From: a virus
DNA length: 41,216 nucleotides
Virus record (IMG/VR): IMGVR_UViG_3300003319_000250
Span: 1-41,216 of that record
Direction: 5' to 3' (one strand)
The notes below the pieces were generated by a model that ran no database searches, was not told the DNA's origin, and saw only the letters and a list, made by a program, of their open reading frames with translations. The position numbers and the translations under genes are program-made. Shown one piece after another: positions 1 to 7,050 of the stretch; positions within the stretch are counted from its first letter, which is position 1, and every line of letters starts with the position of its first letter.

Positions 1-95
1 CTGCAATATTTACCCCATCCCTTCCTTAGGTCTCTTGTTCTTGCCAAGAACTCTTCGCCACATTGCGCGCATATTGTTTTTGTATATCCAGCCAT
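1..95 (-). CDS. Small zinc-ribbon protein, 3' end outside window
   Basis: An ATG at 95 opens a frame running leftward off the window, with 31 residues visible. It shows a CxxC knuckle (CAQC, residues 9-12) followed by a basic stretch and another Cys at residue 31, the layout of a small zinc-ribbon or zinc-finger protein. It lies 29 bases after the lipoprotein gene on the same strand and is probably the next gene of the Cro operon. The missing C-terminus prevents family assignment; HNH-like or DNA-binding roles are possible. Confidence 0.55.
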   Translation of the reverse strand, partial: MAGYTKTICAQCGEEFLARTRDLRKGWGKYC

Positions 96-124
96 AGCTA
101 CCCCGCTTTCATTTACCCGTTATT

Positions 125-379
125 TTACTGAACCGGCGTTATAATTAGATTCCCAGTCACCTCTACCAGCTTACCTGTTTTTGAATCCTCGAAATAATAG
201 CCATCCGAATGGTTTTCAGAAATCACCTTTCCGGTGCTGATCCAGCTATGGGTGACGCTTCCATCACAATTGACAACCTCTATTTTAAATTGATTTCCAA
301 GTCCGGAAATCTTAGATCTTGTAGCGTCAGTGCAAGAAATTACAGTAAACGCGAGTAGTAATAGCAGTAGTTTTTTCAT
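125..379 (-). CDS. Small phage lipoprotein
   Basis: 84 residues. The N-terminus is a lipoprotein signal: MKK, a run of leucines, then a lipobox ending VISC with Cys16 as the predicted lipidated residue. The mature part, about 68 residues, is polar and beta-rich with one further Cys (residue 38), and no domain is recognised. It sits in the leftward operon behind the Cro-like gene and two tiny membrane proteins. Early or lysogenic phage lipoproteins in other phages can block superinfection (known examples: Llp of T5, Ltp of TP-J34); that role here is inference from position and type only. Confidence 0.75.
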   Translation of the reverse strand: MKKLLLLLLAFTVISCTDATRSKISGLGNQFKIEVVNCDGSVTHSWISTGKVISENHSDGYYFEDSKTGKLVEVTGNLIITPVQ

Positions 380-386
380 GTTATTT

Positions 387-527
387 TTATTGAGTTATTA
401 GTTTACACAGTTCATAAATTCCCAGGGCCACTACAGCTATACCGCATGTTATTGCTCCGGCCGCCAGAATCGCTCCGCTTATCCAGTCTTTGGAGTCGTC
501 GTATTGCTTTTTTCTTGTCTCTTTCAT
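387..527 (-). CDS. Tiny one-helix membrane protein (46 aa)
   Basis: ATG at 527, stop at 387-389, 46 residues. A charged N-terminus (METRKK-like) precedes one clear hydrophobic segment at about residues 17-41, rich in Ala, Gly, Ile and Val. It overlaps the upstream gene by 4 bases (ATGA), so translation is probably coupled, and its stop is 7 bases before the lipoprotein start. The family is unknown. The tight packing between another membrane protein and a lipoprotein suggests the three act at the envelope. Confidence 0.6.
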   Translation of the reverse strand: MKETRKKQYDDSKDWISGAILAAGAITCGIAVVALGIYELCKLITQ

Positions 528-739
528 AGTTCAAGGTCTCTTAAGTGTGGGTCTATATCTTCTTGGCAGCAATTTTCTTCCGATCTCTCCCGGCATCTTT
601 CATAAGAATTGTAAGTTGGTGGGACTTTGAAGCTTCTTCTTAATTGGCTCTGCGGGTCGTTGAGTTCTGCAATCCACGTCAGGTATGCTATAATAGCACC
701 TATTAGAAGCAGTACTGCTGATATACTGGCGGTGATCAT
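524..739 (-). CDS. Small membrane protein (71 aa)
   Basis: 71 residues with one N-terminal transmembrane helix (about residues 3-25) followed by a polar, Arg/Glu-rich tail containing adjacent cysteines (NCCQ). The start overlaps the stop of the Cro-like gene by 4 bases (ATGA), and its own stop overlaps the next start, so it is the second gene of a translationally coupled operon. Function unrecognised; an envelope-located early or lysogenic role is inferred from context. Confidence 0.6.
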   Translation of the reverse strand: MITASISAVLLLIGAIIAYLTWIAELNDPQSQLRRSFKVPPTYNSYERCRERSEENCCQEDIDPHLRDLEL

Positions 740-921
740 GCTACGTTAGGTTTTACCAGATACTTGTCTTTTACAGCCTCTATTTTTTCTCTGCTGTCCA
801 GACTGACTTCTCTTCCTTTGAAGTAATCGACCACCACCGGGTAGCTGAGTTTGGTTTCTTCTGCAATCCTTTTTTTAAAGCCTCGAGGGTAATAGGATTT
901 AATTTTGCTTTTCTTTATCAT
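736..921 (-). CDS. Cro-like small HTH DNA-binding protein
   Basis: 61 residues, basic. Residues about 15-45 form a helix-turn-helix-like pattern (KKRIAEETKLSYPVVVDYF followed by a Lys/Glu-rich helix). It is divergent from the C1 repressor gene across a roughly 107-bp control region, the classical position of cro, and is the first gene of the leftward operon. A consensus Bacteroidota promoter (963-994, minus strand) lies about 40 bases upstream. The fold call rests on pattern only; the position makes a Cro or antirepressor role likely. Confidence 0.65.
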   Translation of the reverse strand: MIKKSKIKSYYPRGFKKRIAEETKLSYPVVVDYFKGREVSLDSREKIEAVKDKYLVKPNVA

Positions 922-952
922 TTGCTTTTGGCTTACTTTCGATTTATATTTG
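921..952 (+). promoter_or_regulatory. Predicted repressor promoter (rightward)
   Basis: TTTG at 921-924, 20 bp spacer, TATATTTG at 945-952: an exact match to the Bacteroidota -33/-7 consensus (TTTG, about 20, TAnnTTTG). It would start a transcript near 959 with a leader of about 70 bases before the C1 ATG at 1029. It overlaps the first codon of the Cro-like gene on the other strand. Confidence 0.55.
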
Positions 953-962
953 ATTCACATTG

Positions 963-994
963 CAAACATATAACGCTTTTTGATTAAACGCAAA
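963..994 (-). promoter_or_regulatory. Predicted cro promoter (leftward)
   Basis: Read on the minus strand: TTTG (complement of 991-994), 20 bp spacer, TATGTTTG (complement of 963-970), again an exact consensus match. The transcript would start near 956 and reach the Cro-like ATG at 921 after about 35 bases. This promoter and the rightward one at 921-952 face each other. Confidence 0.55.
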
Positions 995-1030
995 TTGATT
1001 AGTGTGTTTTGCTTAAAATAATTTGCAAAT
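985..1030. promoter_or_regulatory. Candidate operator cluster in the switch region
   Basis: The segment contains an imperfect inverted repeat, TTAAACGCAAA (985-994 region) against TTTTGCTTAAA (1008-1017), and a perfect 10-bp palindrome ATTTGCAAAT at 1021-1030 that covers the C1 start codon. Related GCAAA/TTTGC half-sites recur at 962-967 and 920-926. Repressor or Cro operators are expected here, but which of these repeats is bound cannot be read from sequence. Confidence 0.3.
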
Positions 1031-1769
1031 GCCTGAAAGTGAGAAGAAAAACTTTAAAATAGGAATGGGTGAAAGGCTAATGTTTATTCGAAATGCGTTA
1101 AAATACACTAACGCATCTGCATTTGCCCGTAAAATTGATATGGTTCCACAGAATTTGGTTGCAATTGAAAGAGGTGCAAGGCCAATACCGGATACTACTA
1201 TTCTGAAAATCTGCGAGCTATGGCCCGATGTCTCTTACGAGTGGCTGAAGCTGGGAAAAGGCAATCCGCCTGTGTTTAACGGTGAATCAAAACTGACTAT
1301 ATTAAAAGAGTCGCCTATTTCGTATCAAAAGAAGCCTGCTACTCCCGCTCAAATACCACTATACAACGTAGAGTTCAGTGCTGGTATAGTAACTAAGCTA
1401 CAGGAGGCCCGGTACACGCCGCACATAATGGCTATGTTGAGTGTGGAGTACTTTCCTGAGTTGCAAGGTTGCGATGCCGTTATACAGGCAAAAGGGGACA
1501 GCATGGCACCAGAAGTAAACGACAAGGATTACCTGGGGATAAAGTTCATGCACGATAAAACAGTAGTGCCACCAGGTTATATGTATGGAATAATCACCGG
1601 TGATTTAATGATGGTGAAGTATATACGCAAGGCAAAAGATCCTGAAATGTACCTGATACGTTCTCACAATCCACTATACGAAGACTTTGAATTACCTAAG
1701 AACAAAGTTGACGAGTTGTATATGATAAAGTGTGTAATTCCAGCAATTAAAATAAAATGTTTTGTGTAG
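1029..1769 (+). CDS. C1-type phage repressor, HTH plus S24/LexA-like peptidase
   Basis: 246 residues from the ATG at 1029 (an in-frame TTG lies 6 bases earlier). The N-terminal about 75 residues are an XRE-type HTH (SAFARKIDMVPQNLVAIERG). The C-terminal half is a LexA/UmuD-like S24 domain: an Ala118-Gly119 bond in FSAG as candidate autocleavage site, catalytic Ser158 in KGDSM and Lys197 in MMVKYI. This is the architecture of RecA-responsive repressors that maintain lysogeny and allow SOS induction. It is divergent from the Cro-like gene and one base upstream of a second regulator. Family role is established; inducibility is inferred. Confidence 0.92.
   Translation: MPESEKKNFKIGMGERLMFIRNALKYTNASAFARKIDMVPQNLVAIERGARPIPDTTILKICELWPDVSYEWLKLGKGNPPVFNGESKLTILKESPISYQKKPATPAQIPLYNVEFSAGIVTKLQEARYTPHIMAMLSVEYFPELQGCDAVIQAKGDSMAPEVNDKDYLGIKFMHDKTVVPPGYMYGIITGDLMMVKYIRKAKDPEMYLIRSHNPLYEDFELPKNKVDELYMIKCVIPAIKIKCFV
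1093..1116. repeat. Perfect inverted repeat inside the C1 gene
   Basis: ATGCGTTA (1093-1100) and TAACGCAT (1109-1116) form 8-bp perfect arms around an 8-base spacer, within codons for the HTH. TAACGC also occurs in the control region at 972-976. It could be an intragenic operator or a chance repeat. Confidence 0.3.
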
Positions 1770-1770
1770 T

Positions 1771-2163
1771 ATGAAATCGAACAATAAAGATAAAAAAGAC
1801 AATAGCGAGATCGAAGAGGAAAAGCCGTTACCCTCAGGGCTATCTATTATTATGGCTGAGCGCTTAAAAAGGCTACGGGAAAACAAGAAGTTCAGCCACT
1901 ACCAACTTGAGCAATTATCGGGTATAACCCGACCTACTATATCTGCTTTAGAAGACCCAACAAATGACCGAATGCCAAGAATAGATGTGCTAGAGGCGCT
2001 GGCAAAAGCATTGGGCGCCCCTATTTCTTATTTAATTGGGGAGAACAATAGTTCAAGTGCTGGTAGATTACAGGAAAGGCCCTGGATGGTAGTGACTACC
2101 CCAAATGGCAAAACAATTAGAATTTACGAAGCCCCTGATGGTATAACAATTAATATTGATTAA
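1771..2163 (+). CDS. XRE-family HTH transcriptional regulator
   Basis: 130 residues from ATG 1771, one base after the C1 stop. Acidic/lysine-rich N-terminus, then a canonical XRE HTH at about residues 28-85 (LKRLRENKKFSHYQLEQLSG, RPTISALEDP, ALAKALGAPISYLIG), and a short beta-rich tail. No peptidase domain. As second gene of the repressor operon it is probably a co-repressor or modulator of the switch. A TTG 9 bases upstream is a less likely start. Confidence 0.85.
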   Translation: MKSNNKDKKDNSEIEEEKPLPSGLSIIMAERLKRLRENKKFSHYQLEQLSGITRPTISALEDPTNDRMPRIDVLEALAKALGAPISYLIGENNSSSAGRLQERPWMVVTTPNGKTIRIYEAPDGITINID

Positions 2164-2165
2164 TC

Positions 2166-2675
2166 ATGAAGTACACTATTTTGGCTACTCTGGCAGTTTT
2201 CATTCCATTATTGGTAATAGCTCAAAATGTTGAAAAGCTGGATGAGAAGGGTGGATTTAAACAATTTCTTTTTTATTCTTCTCCGGCTGCACTTAAAAGC
2301 ATAGTTCCTATAGGATTAACCCCGGAAGGCATGGATTACTATAGTTATACTGGCGAACAGTTAAAAATTGGAGATTCTAAGGTTGATCAAATAGGTTTGG
2401 GTTTTTACGACAATCAATTGGCAATGATTGTTATTCTTTTGCCAGAAGATAAATACAAGGGTGCATTAAAGGTATTTAGGAAAGCATACGGGGATGGTAG
2501 TGATATAACTATAGATGGCGAGGAAAAATATATGTGGGATGGTAAAGCTGTGCGGGCGGTATATGAGGATGTAGGGGTTAATGGAATTTCAATAACAATT
2601 CTTCAAAAAAGTTTAATGGATATATTAAAGGATGCAGCCGATAAAAAAATAGAAGATGCGGCCAAAAAATTGTAA
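2166..2675 (+). CDS. Secreted or periplasmic protein of unknown function
   Basis: 169 residues, starting 2 bases after the XRE stop. Residues 1-19 are a signal peptide ending VIA, with Gln20 as the likely mature N-terminus, as is common in Bacteroidota. The rest is soluble alpha/beta with a charged helical C-terminus. No domain is recognised. Co-transcription with the repressor implies expression in the lysogen, so it is a lysogenic-conversion candidate. Confidence 0.65.
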   Translation: MKYTILATLAVFIPLLVIAQNVEKLDEKGGFKQFLFYSSPAALKSIVPIGLTPEGMDYYSYTGEQLKIGDSKVDQIGLGFYDNQLAMIVILLPEDKYKGALKVFRKAYGDGSDITIDGEEKYMWDGKAVRAVYEDVGVNGISITILQKSLMDILKDAADKKIEDAAKKL

Positions 2676-2715
2676 TTCCCTATATTAGCCTCCCTAACCA
2701 AAAATTTCTAGCAAA

Positions 2716-3681
2716 ATGAAAACAAAACTATTTCTTATTTCAATCTTCATTACCAATATGTGTTTGGCGCAAATTCAGGTTTCTCCTACCTATATAACCC
2801 CACCATCTACCTGTAATTCTTGCGATGGGAAGGCTAAGCTACAAGTGTATTCATCTGCAAGTGGCCAGTTGTCATTGGTTTGGTCCGGCGGCACTATGGA
2901 TGCGGATCAAGTGAGTCGAAAAAACATGTGCTGGGGGGTATATAACATATCGATTACTGATGGTGCGGGGAATAGTAAGGAGGTTTTCATAAAACAGGGT
3001 TGCAACCCAGCTAACTTTTCTGCATTTTCCTTTTATTACGAAAACCCGTCTGCCTGCTCTACTTATGATGGCCGAATATTGACTTATTCCAATTATAATA
3101 ACTATCCGTATACATACAAATGGAGCAACGGAAGTACATCATCTCAATTATATGATCTTTGCGCTGGAAAATATAATGTCACAATTACAGATTCTAAGTC
3201 TAGCACTTATACAACAGAGATAAGATTAAATGAAAAACCAGCGGCCACTCCAACACTAACCATTTCCGGCTCTACGATTACTTCCACCCCAGCCACTTCT
3301 TACCAATGGTACATGAACAGCACTGAAATAAACGGAGCTACAAACCAAAGCATAACAGCTATTACAACTGGTACATACGAAGTAAGGATAACAGACACCA
3401 GCTCATGCAGTGCTTTTGGGTCAGTATATTGGGTAGCCCCTACTACTGGCATTAAGGAGCTACAGGTGTCAGGTATGATTTCGCCAAATCCTGCTACTGA
3501 TCATCTATTAATAAAAACAGGCACTCCACAATCGCTGATCATCTATTCAGTAACAGGGCAAGCGGTGATCAATCAGGTCGTAAGAGATCAGGAAGTTGTT
3601 TCTTTGTCCGAATTCCTACCCGGGGTATATTTATACCGCCTGGGAGATAATAAGCCTCAGAAATTCATTATAAATAGGTAA
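2716..3681 (+). CDS. T9SS-exported surface protein with SprB-like repeats
   Basis: 321 residues. Signal peptide 1-19 (ends CLAQ). Residues about 30-175 contain two Cys-containing repeats of SprB-like pattern (CxxCDGKAKL...WSGG...GVYNISITDG; CSTYDGRI...WSNGST...GKYNVTITDS). The last about 75 residues are a type A T9SS sorting domain (ISPNPATDHLLI, IYSVTGQAV, LPGVYLYRLGD, KFIINR). Known family role: export across the outer membrane and attachment or release at the surface. It is the last gene before a terminator in the repressor operon, so it is probably made in lysogens and displayed on the host. It is a moron-type gene. Confidence 0.85.
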   Translation: MKTKLFLISIFITNMCLAQIQVSPTYITPPSTCNSCDGKAKLQVYSSASGQLSLVWSGGTMDADQVSRKNMCWGVYNISITDGAGNSKEVFIKQGCNPANFSAFSFYYENPSACSTYDGRILTYSNYNNYPYTYKWSNGSTSSQLYDLCAGKYNVTITDSKSSTYTTEIRLNEKPAATPTLTISGSTITSTPATSYQWYMNSTEINGATNQSITAITTGTYEVRITDTSSCSAFGSVYWVAPTTGIKELQVSGMISPNPATDHLLIKTGTPQSLIIYSVTGQAVINQVVRDQEVVSLSEFLPGVYLYRLGDNKPQKFIINR

Positions 3682-3720
3682 TACATTTTAATAAAGTAAC
3701 CCCCAATATTTTCTTACTTA

Positions 3721-3745
3721 CCCCGGTGATCAGCCGGGGTTTTTT
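3721..3745 (+). terminator. Rho-independent terminator of the lysogeny operon
   Basis: CCCCGG, a 7-base loop, CCGGGG, then six T residues (3740-3745). It separates the lysogeny operon from the late structural operon. Confidence 0.85.
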
Positions 3746-3764
3746 ATTGCCCGAATCCCCCAAA

Positions 3765-3796
3765 TTTGCATTTTCACGTACTTTACTGTACTTTTA
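3765..3796 (+). promoter_or_regulatory. Candidate late promoter
   Basis: TTTG at 3765-3768, 20 bp, TACTTTTA at 3789-3796 (one mismatch to TAnnTTTG), just after the terminator and 36 bases before the first late gene. The surroundings carry repeated GTACTTTAC/GTACTTTTAC (3778-3797) and the inverted pair CGTACTT (3777-3783)/AAGTACG (3811-3817), possible sites for a late activator. Confidence 0.35.
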
Positions 3797-3831
3797 CATT
3801 ACGTGTTGTTAAGTACGCACGTCCAGATACC

Positions 3832-4278
3832 ATGGATACATCATTAGAAGATGTTAAAGTAGCCCCGGAAGCAACCGAAGAGGCAAAAGAAAAATTCAGC
3901 GACTCCATAGATTTTAACAGGCTATTCCGAGTAAAGGGTCATAAGGGTCTTTACTACCTAATCTCCATCCCGAATAAAGCGGGCATGTGTGGTTTCCAAG
4001 AGTTCCTGGGGGAGAAAAGATTTACTACCCATAAAAGGGATGCTGAGTTATTGGCGGCCTTTACCTTCAAAAAAGGAGATGGCGATAATTTAACCCTTGG
4101 CCAGGTATTCGACAATCTACACGAGCACCCGGAAGACCACCTGAAATCATTAACCGAAGAAGAGTTAATGGATATTATGGTGCCAGGTTACGACCCTGAG
4201 ACCTTCAAGCCATACCATGCAGCTAAAGTAATTGCCTGGTACAGTGAAGTAAATGCAAAAGTGGAGGCTTTATCATAA
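3832..4278 (+). CDS. Hypothetical protein at start of late operon
   Basis: 148 residues from the ATG at 3832. The frame is open further upstream, but that would overlap the predicted promoter. Soluble, acidic N-terminus, no recognised domain. Its stop overlaps the next start (TAATG). First gene of the packaging module, so a packaging or early-late role is possible; none is assigned. Confidence 0.65.
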   Translation: MDTSLEDVKVAPEATEEAKEKFSDSIDFNRLFRVKGHKGLYYLISIPNKAGMCGFQEFLGEKRFTTHKRDAELLAAFTFKKGDGDNLTLGQVFDNLHEHPEDHLKSLTEEELMDIMVPGYDPETFKPYHAAKVIAWYSEVNAKVEALS

Positions 4279-4463
4279 TGGGCATATACCACATATTTAG
4301 AATAGCGGTACTGACGGTACTGCTTAGCCACTTTTTCGGCATTGAGGCTAAATCTGCCTTCGTATTTTCATTTTGTTACATGGCAGGAAACTACCTATTG
4401 AATTGGGTGGGTGAAAAAATGCTTGCCTACAAAAGGACTCAAGAAGATGGCAAAGCAAGCTAA
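4278..4463 (+). CDS. Small membrane protein
   Basis: 61 residues with two hydrophobic segments (about residues 6-22 and 27-43) and a charged tail. Starts on the stop of the preceding gene and overlaps the TerS start by 17 bases. Function unknown. Confidence 0.55.
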   Translation: MGIYHIFRIAVLTVLLSHFFGIEAKSAFVFSFCYMAGNYLLNWVGEKMLAYKRTQEDGKAS

Positions 4464-5055
4464 AAAGCCGACGGCTCCACCTGCGGCTGACCTACCAGCC
4501 GCAGAGAAGCCAAAGAGAAACGGAGCCCCAAAGGGCAATGAGTTCTGGAAGCTACGTTCTAAGCACGGGTGTGATAAGTTATTCGCAAGTCCTGAATTAC
4601 TTTGGGAGGCAGCCTGCGAATATTTCCAATGGTGTATAGACAATCCCTTAATTGAAGTAGACTATAAAGGTAAAGACGCCAAGAAAGTTCGAGTACCTAA
4701 AATGCGCCCTTTCACTTTAGGCGGACTTGCTCTATACTGTCATGCGCATACTCTTTATTTCACTCAATTTAAGGACGATTTAAAGAAAAAAGACGATAAA
4801 ACCTCAAGAGCTTTCTACGAGGTCGTTACACGCATATACGATACAATCTACCAGCAGAAGTTTGAAGGTGCAGCCGCTGGCTTTTTAAACCCCAATATTA
4901 TAGCACGTGATTTAGGCCTTGTTGAAAAAACCGAGTCAAAAGCAAACGTTACCATCGAAGAAGAGATCGACTACGAGCAGCTCAGCACAGAAGCCCTCAG
5001 AGAAATTGCCCAGGCTAAGCGCCACAAAGGCAATGGCGGAGCTGTGCAGGCGTAG
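4447..5055 (+). CDS. Terminase small subunit
   Basis: 202 residues from ATG 4447 (a GTG at 4411 is the alternative). Lys/Pro/Ala-rich N-terminus, then a helical region resembling phage gp3-type DNA-packaging small subunits (FWKLRSKHGC, PELLWEAACEYFQWC, TLGGLALYCHA, FNPNI-like end), and an acidic C-terminus. Immediately followed, with 23-base overlap, by the large subunit. It recognises phage DNA and regulates the packaging motor. The call rests on position and general pattern. Confidence 0.75.
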   Translation: MAKQAKKPTAPPAADLPAAEKPKRNGAPKGNEFWKLRSKHGCDKLFASPELLWEAACEYFQWCIDNPLIEVDYKGKDAKKVRVPKMRPFTLGGLALYCHAHTLYFTQFKDDLKKKDDKTSRAFYEVVTRIYDTIYQQKFEGAAAGFLNPNIIARDLGLVEKTESKANVTIEEEIDYEQLSTEALREIAQAKRHKGNGGAVQA

Positions 5056-6409
5056 TTACTATGATTTCTTCCTTGAGTTTTGGGACGAGGTAAACACAGA
5101 GCCGCTTGTCCCAAACTGGCATATTAAATATCTGTGCGACCAATTACAGGCGGTTGTTTTTCGTTTACGGGACCGCTTGCCAACGGAGGGTGATATTATC
5201 GTGAATATCCCTCCAGGGTCTTCAAAGTCAAATATCTGCACAATACTACTCCCAGCCTGGGCATGGGCAGTTGATCCTACACTCAGGGTTCTTTCCAGCT
5301 CCTACTCGGATATCCTGGCTACCGAGCATGCGGTGAAGAGCCGGGATATTATCATGTCTGCAAAGTTCAAGGAGTATTTTTCAAGCATTCAGATACGAAG
5401 GGATAAGAACAATAAGACCAATTACGAAAATCAGTTTGGTGGCCAACGCATTGTTTCATCTGTTGGTGGTACAGCTACCGGTATGCACGCCCATTTGCTC
5501 ATTGTAGACGACCCTATAAACCCCAAAAGAGCACAGAGCGAGCCGGAAAGACAATCGGCCAACGAATATATGACTCAGACACTCTCTACCCGTAAGGTAG
5601 ATAAGGCTGTTTCTACCACTATCCTGGTAATGCAGCGCCTACATACTAAAGATCCTACTGGCGAAATGCTCAAAAGGAAGAAGGTTAAGCACTATTGCTT
5701 TCCTGCAGAACTGAGTCAGGATACTTCACCGGAAGAGGTAAAAGCGTTTTATCAGAATGGATTGCTGGACCCTAACCGTATGCCTAAATCTGTACTGGAT
5801 AATATGAAAGTAGATTTGGGTAGCTATGGTTATTCAGGTCAGATGCAGCAAAGGCCAACGCCAGAAGGCGGCGGTATATTAAAAAGCACCTGGCTTACAC
5901 TGATAGACCATAAGCCGCCAGGCAAGGTAGATTTCTTTATTGACGGAGCTTTTACAGACAAAACCTACAACGATCCAACGGCTATTCTAGTAACAATGGA
6001 GCACAGGAAGGACGTGTACATAACAAACTCTATCACCAAGCACCTGGAGCTATATGAGCTGGTTAAATACATAAAAGACCTTGCAAGGGCCACGCCGGAC
6101 TTTGGCCCTTCATCACTGATCCACATTGAAGAAAAAGCCAGCGGATTGGGCATAAAAAGCCTATTGAGAAAGGAAGGATTCAACGTTGTGGCTGTTGATC
6201 CTAAGTTCGTAGCAGAAGGCAAGATAGCCAGGGCGTATGCAACTGCACCAGCTATGGAAGCTGGCAGGGTGAAATGCGTAAAAGGTCAATGGAATGAGAT
6301 ATTCTTCCAAGAAATAGACGCCTTTCCCAATGGAGAGAACGACGACCAGGTTGATAATTTAACAGCAGCTGTTAATAGGTACACGAAACCCGGATTAATT
6401 TATATGTAA
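5033..6409 (+). CDS. terL: Terminase large subunit (packaging ATPase and nuclease)
   Basis: 458 residues from ATG 5033, overlapping TerS. Motor domain: Walker A-like PPGSSKS at about 60-66 and Walker B LLIVDD at 155-160. RNase H-fold nuclease domain: first acidic residue Asp304 (FFIDGAF), Glu366 (HIEEKASG) and the Asp437-Asp438 pair (NDDQVDN). This is the complete two-domain terminase that pumps DNA into the procapsid and cuts the concatemer. The frame is open for 38 codons upstream but lacks an ATG there. A hairpin follows the stop. Confidence 0.95.
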   Translation: MAELCRRSYYDFFLEFWDEVNTEPLVPNWHIKYLCDQLQAVVFRLRDRLPTEGDIIVNIPPGSSKSNICTILLPAWAWAVDPTLRVLSSSYSDILATEHAVKSRDIIMSAKFKEYFSSIQIRRDKNNKTNYENQFGGQRIVSSVGGTATGMHAHLLIVDDPINPKRAQSEPERQSANEYMTQTLSTRKVDKAVSTTILVMQRLHTKDPTGEMLKRKKVKHYCFPAELSQDTSPEEVKAFYQNGLLDPNRMPKSVLDNMKVDLGSYGYSGQMQQRPTPEGGGILKSTWLTLIDHKPPGKVDFFIDGAFTDKTYNDPTAILVTMEHRKDVYITNSITKHLELYELVKYIKDLARATPDFGPSSLIHIEEKASGLGIKSLLRKEGFNVVAVDPKFVAEGKIARAYATAPAMEAGRVKCVKGQWNEIFFQEIDAFPNGENDDQVDNLTAAVNRYTKPGLIYM

Positions 6410-6422
6410 TATTCTAATACAA

Positions 6423-6464
6423 AACCCCGGAAAATTGCCTTTTGATAGCAAAAATCCCGGGGTT
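6423..6464. terminator. Hairpin between terL and the reverse cassette, possibly bidirectional
   Basis: AACCCCGG (6423-6430) pairs with CCGGGGTT (6457-6464), with an inner TTGC/GCAA pair. On the minus strand the stem is followed by TTTTG, so it would best terminate the leftward three-gene cassette; a weaker effect on terL transcripts is possible. Confidence 0.5.
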
Positions 6465-6498
6465 AGACTAAATTATGGTTGGATTATTCTAATATTAA

Positions 6499-6678
6499 TC
6501 AATTCATACTATAATGAGTAATTAGAATATCCCCCTTCTTTTCACTAAACCACATTGGCAATACGGATTGATTGCATATTCGAGCAGATTTATTTCTTTT
6601 CGAAGCCCAGATAGCTACATATATAAAATGCTTGGGCATATCAAAGCTAAATTCTATGGAAATATTATTCTTTGCCAT
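6499..6678 (-). CDS. Small orphan protein, third gene of reverse cassette
   Basis: 59 residues, ATG 6678, stop 6499-6501. Overlaps the upstream gene by 14 bases. Sequence begins MAKNNISIEFSFDMPKHFIY and is mixed polar/aromatic with no recognised domain. Faces leftward against the late operon and ends before the hairpin at 6423-6464. Confidence 0.5.
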   Translation of the reverse strand: MAKNNISIEFSFDMPKHFIYVAIWASKRNKSARICNQSVLPMWFSEKKGDILITHYSMN

Positions 6679-6823
6679 CTGAATTATTTATTATACTTAC
6701 CCTTCCTCTTTTCATGAGGTGCTTTACAGCCTTTATATTACCATTTGCTAGGTGTTTTTCTAACCACTTCTTTGTGGTTTCGTGGTTATTGCAGATTATG
6801 AGCGCCTTCACGTTGGGCGGCAT
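6665..6823 (-). CDS. Small orphan protein, second gene of reverse cassette
   Basis: 52 residues, ATG 6823, stop 6665-6667. Basic, with a predicted helical centre (TTKKWLEKHLANG). Seven bases after the ribbon-helix-helix-like gene and overlapping the next one. No family recognised. Confidence 0.5.
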   Translation of the reverse strand: MPPNVKALIICNNHETTKKWLEKHLANGNIKAVKHLMKRGRVSIINNSDGKE

Positions 6824-6830
6824 GGGTATT

Positions 6831-6986
6831 TTATTCTTCATCTAGATCCAACTGCTTGAGTTTTTCGACAAACACGTGGTTTAGGCCTTTCCCGTATTTC
6901 AGCTTCAATCTATCCTTCACCTTCTTAGGTACTCTAAGACTTATTGTATCGGTCTTTTCTGATTGTGGCCGTCCTCTTCTTTTCAT
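6831..6986 (-). CDS. Ribbon-helix-helix-like small DNA-binding protein
   Basis: 51 residues, ATG 6986, stop 6831-6833. Basic N-terminus (KRRGRPQSEK), then TDTISLRVPKKVKDRLK, which fits the beta-strand and first helix of ribbon-helix-helix proteins, and a second helix with a conserved-looking Gly-Leu-Asn turn. First gene of a leftward three-gene cassette with its own consensus promoter; probably autoregulates the cassette. Other option: a general phage RHH regulator. Confidence 0.6.
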   Translation of the reverse strand: MKRRGRPQSEKTDTISLRVPKKVKDRLKLKYGKGLNHVFVEKLKQLDLDEE

Positions 6987-7015
6987 ATATCAAGGATTTT
7001 CGAATTGTTGCAATA

Positions 7016-7050
7016 CAAAAATAGGGCATTTGTATTTAAATATAACCAAA
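7016..7050 (-). promoter_or_regulatory. Predicted promoter of the reverse cassette
   Basis: On the minus strand: TTTG (complement of 7047-7050), 23 bp, TATTTTTG (complement of 7016-7023), an exact match to the -7 element with slightly long spacing. It lies about 30 bases upstream of the RHH-like ATG. Confidence 0.45.
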
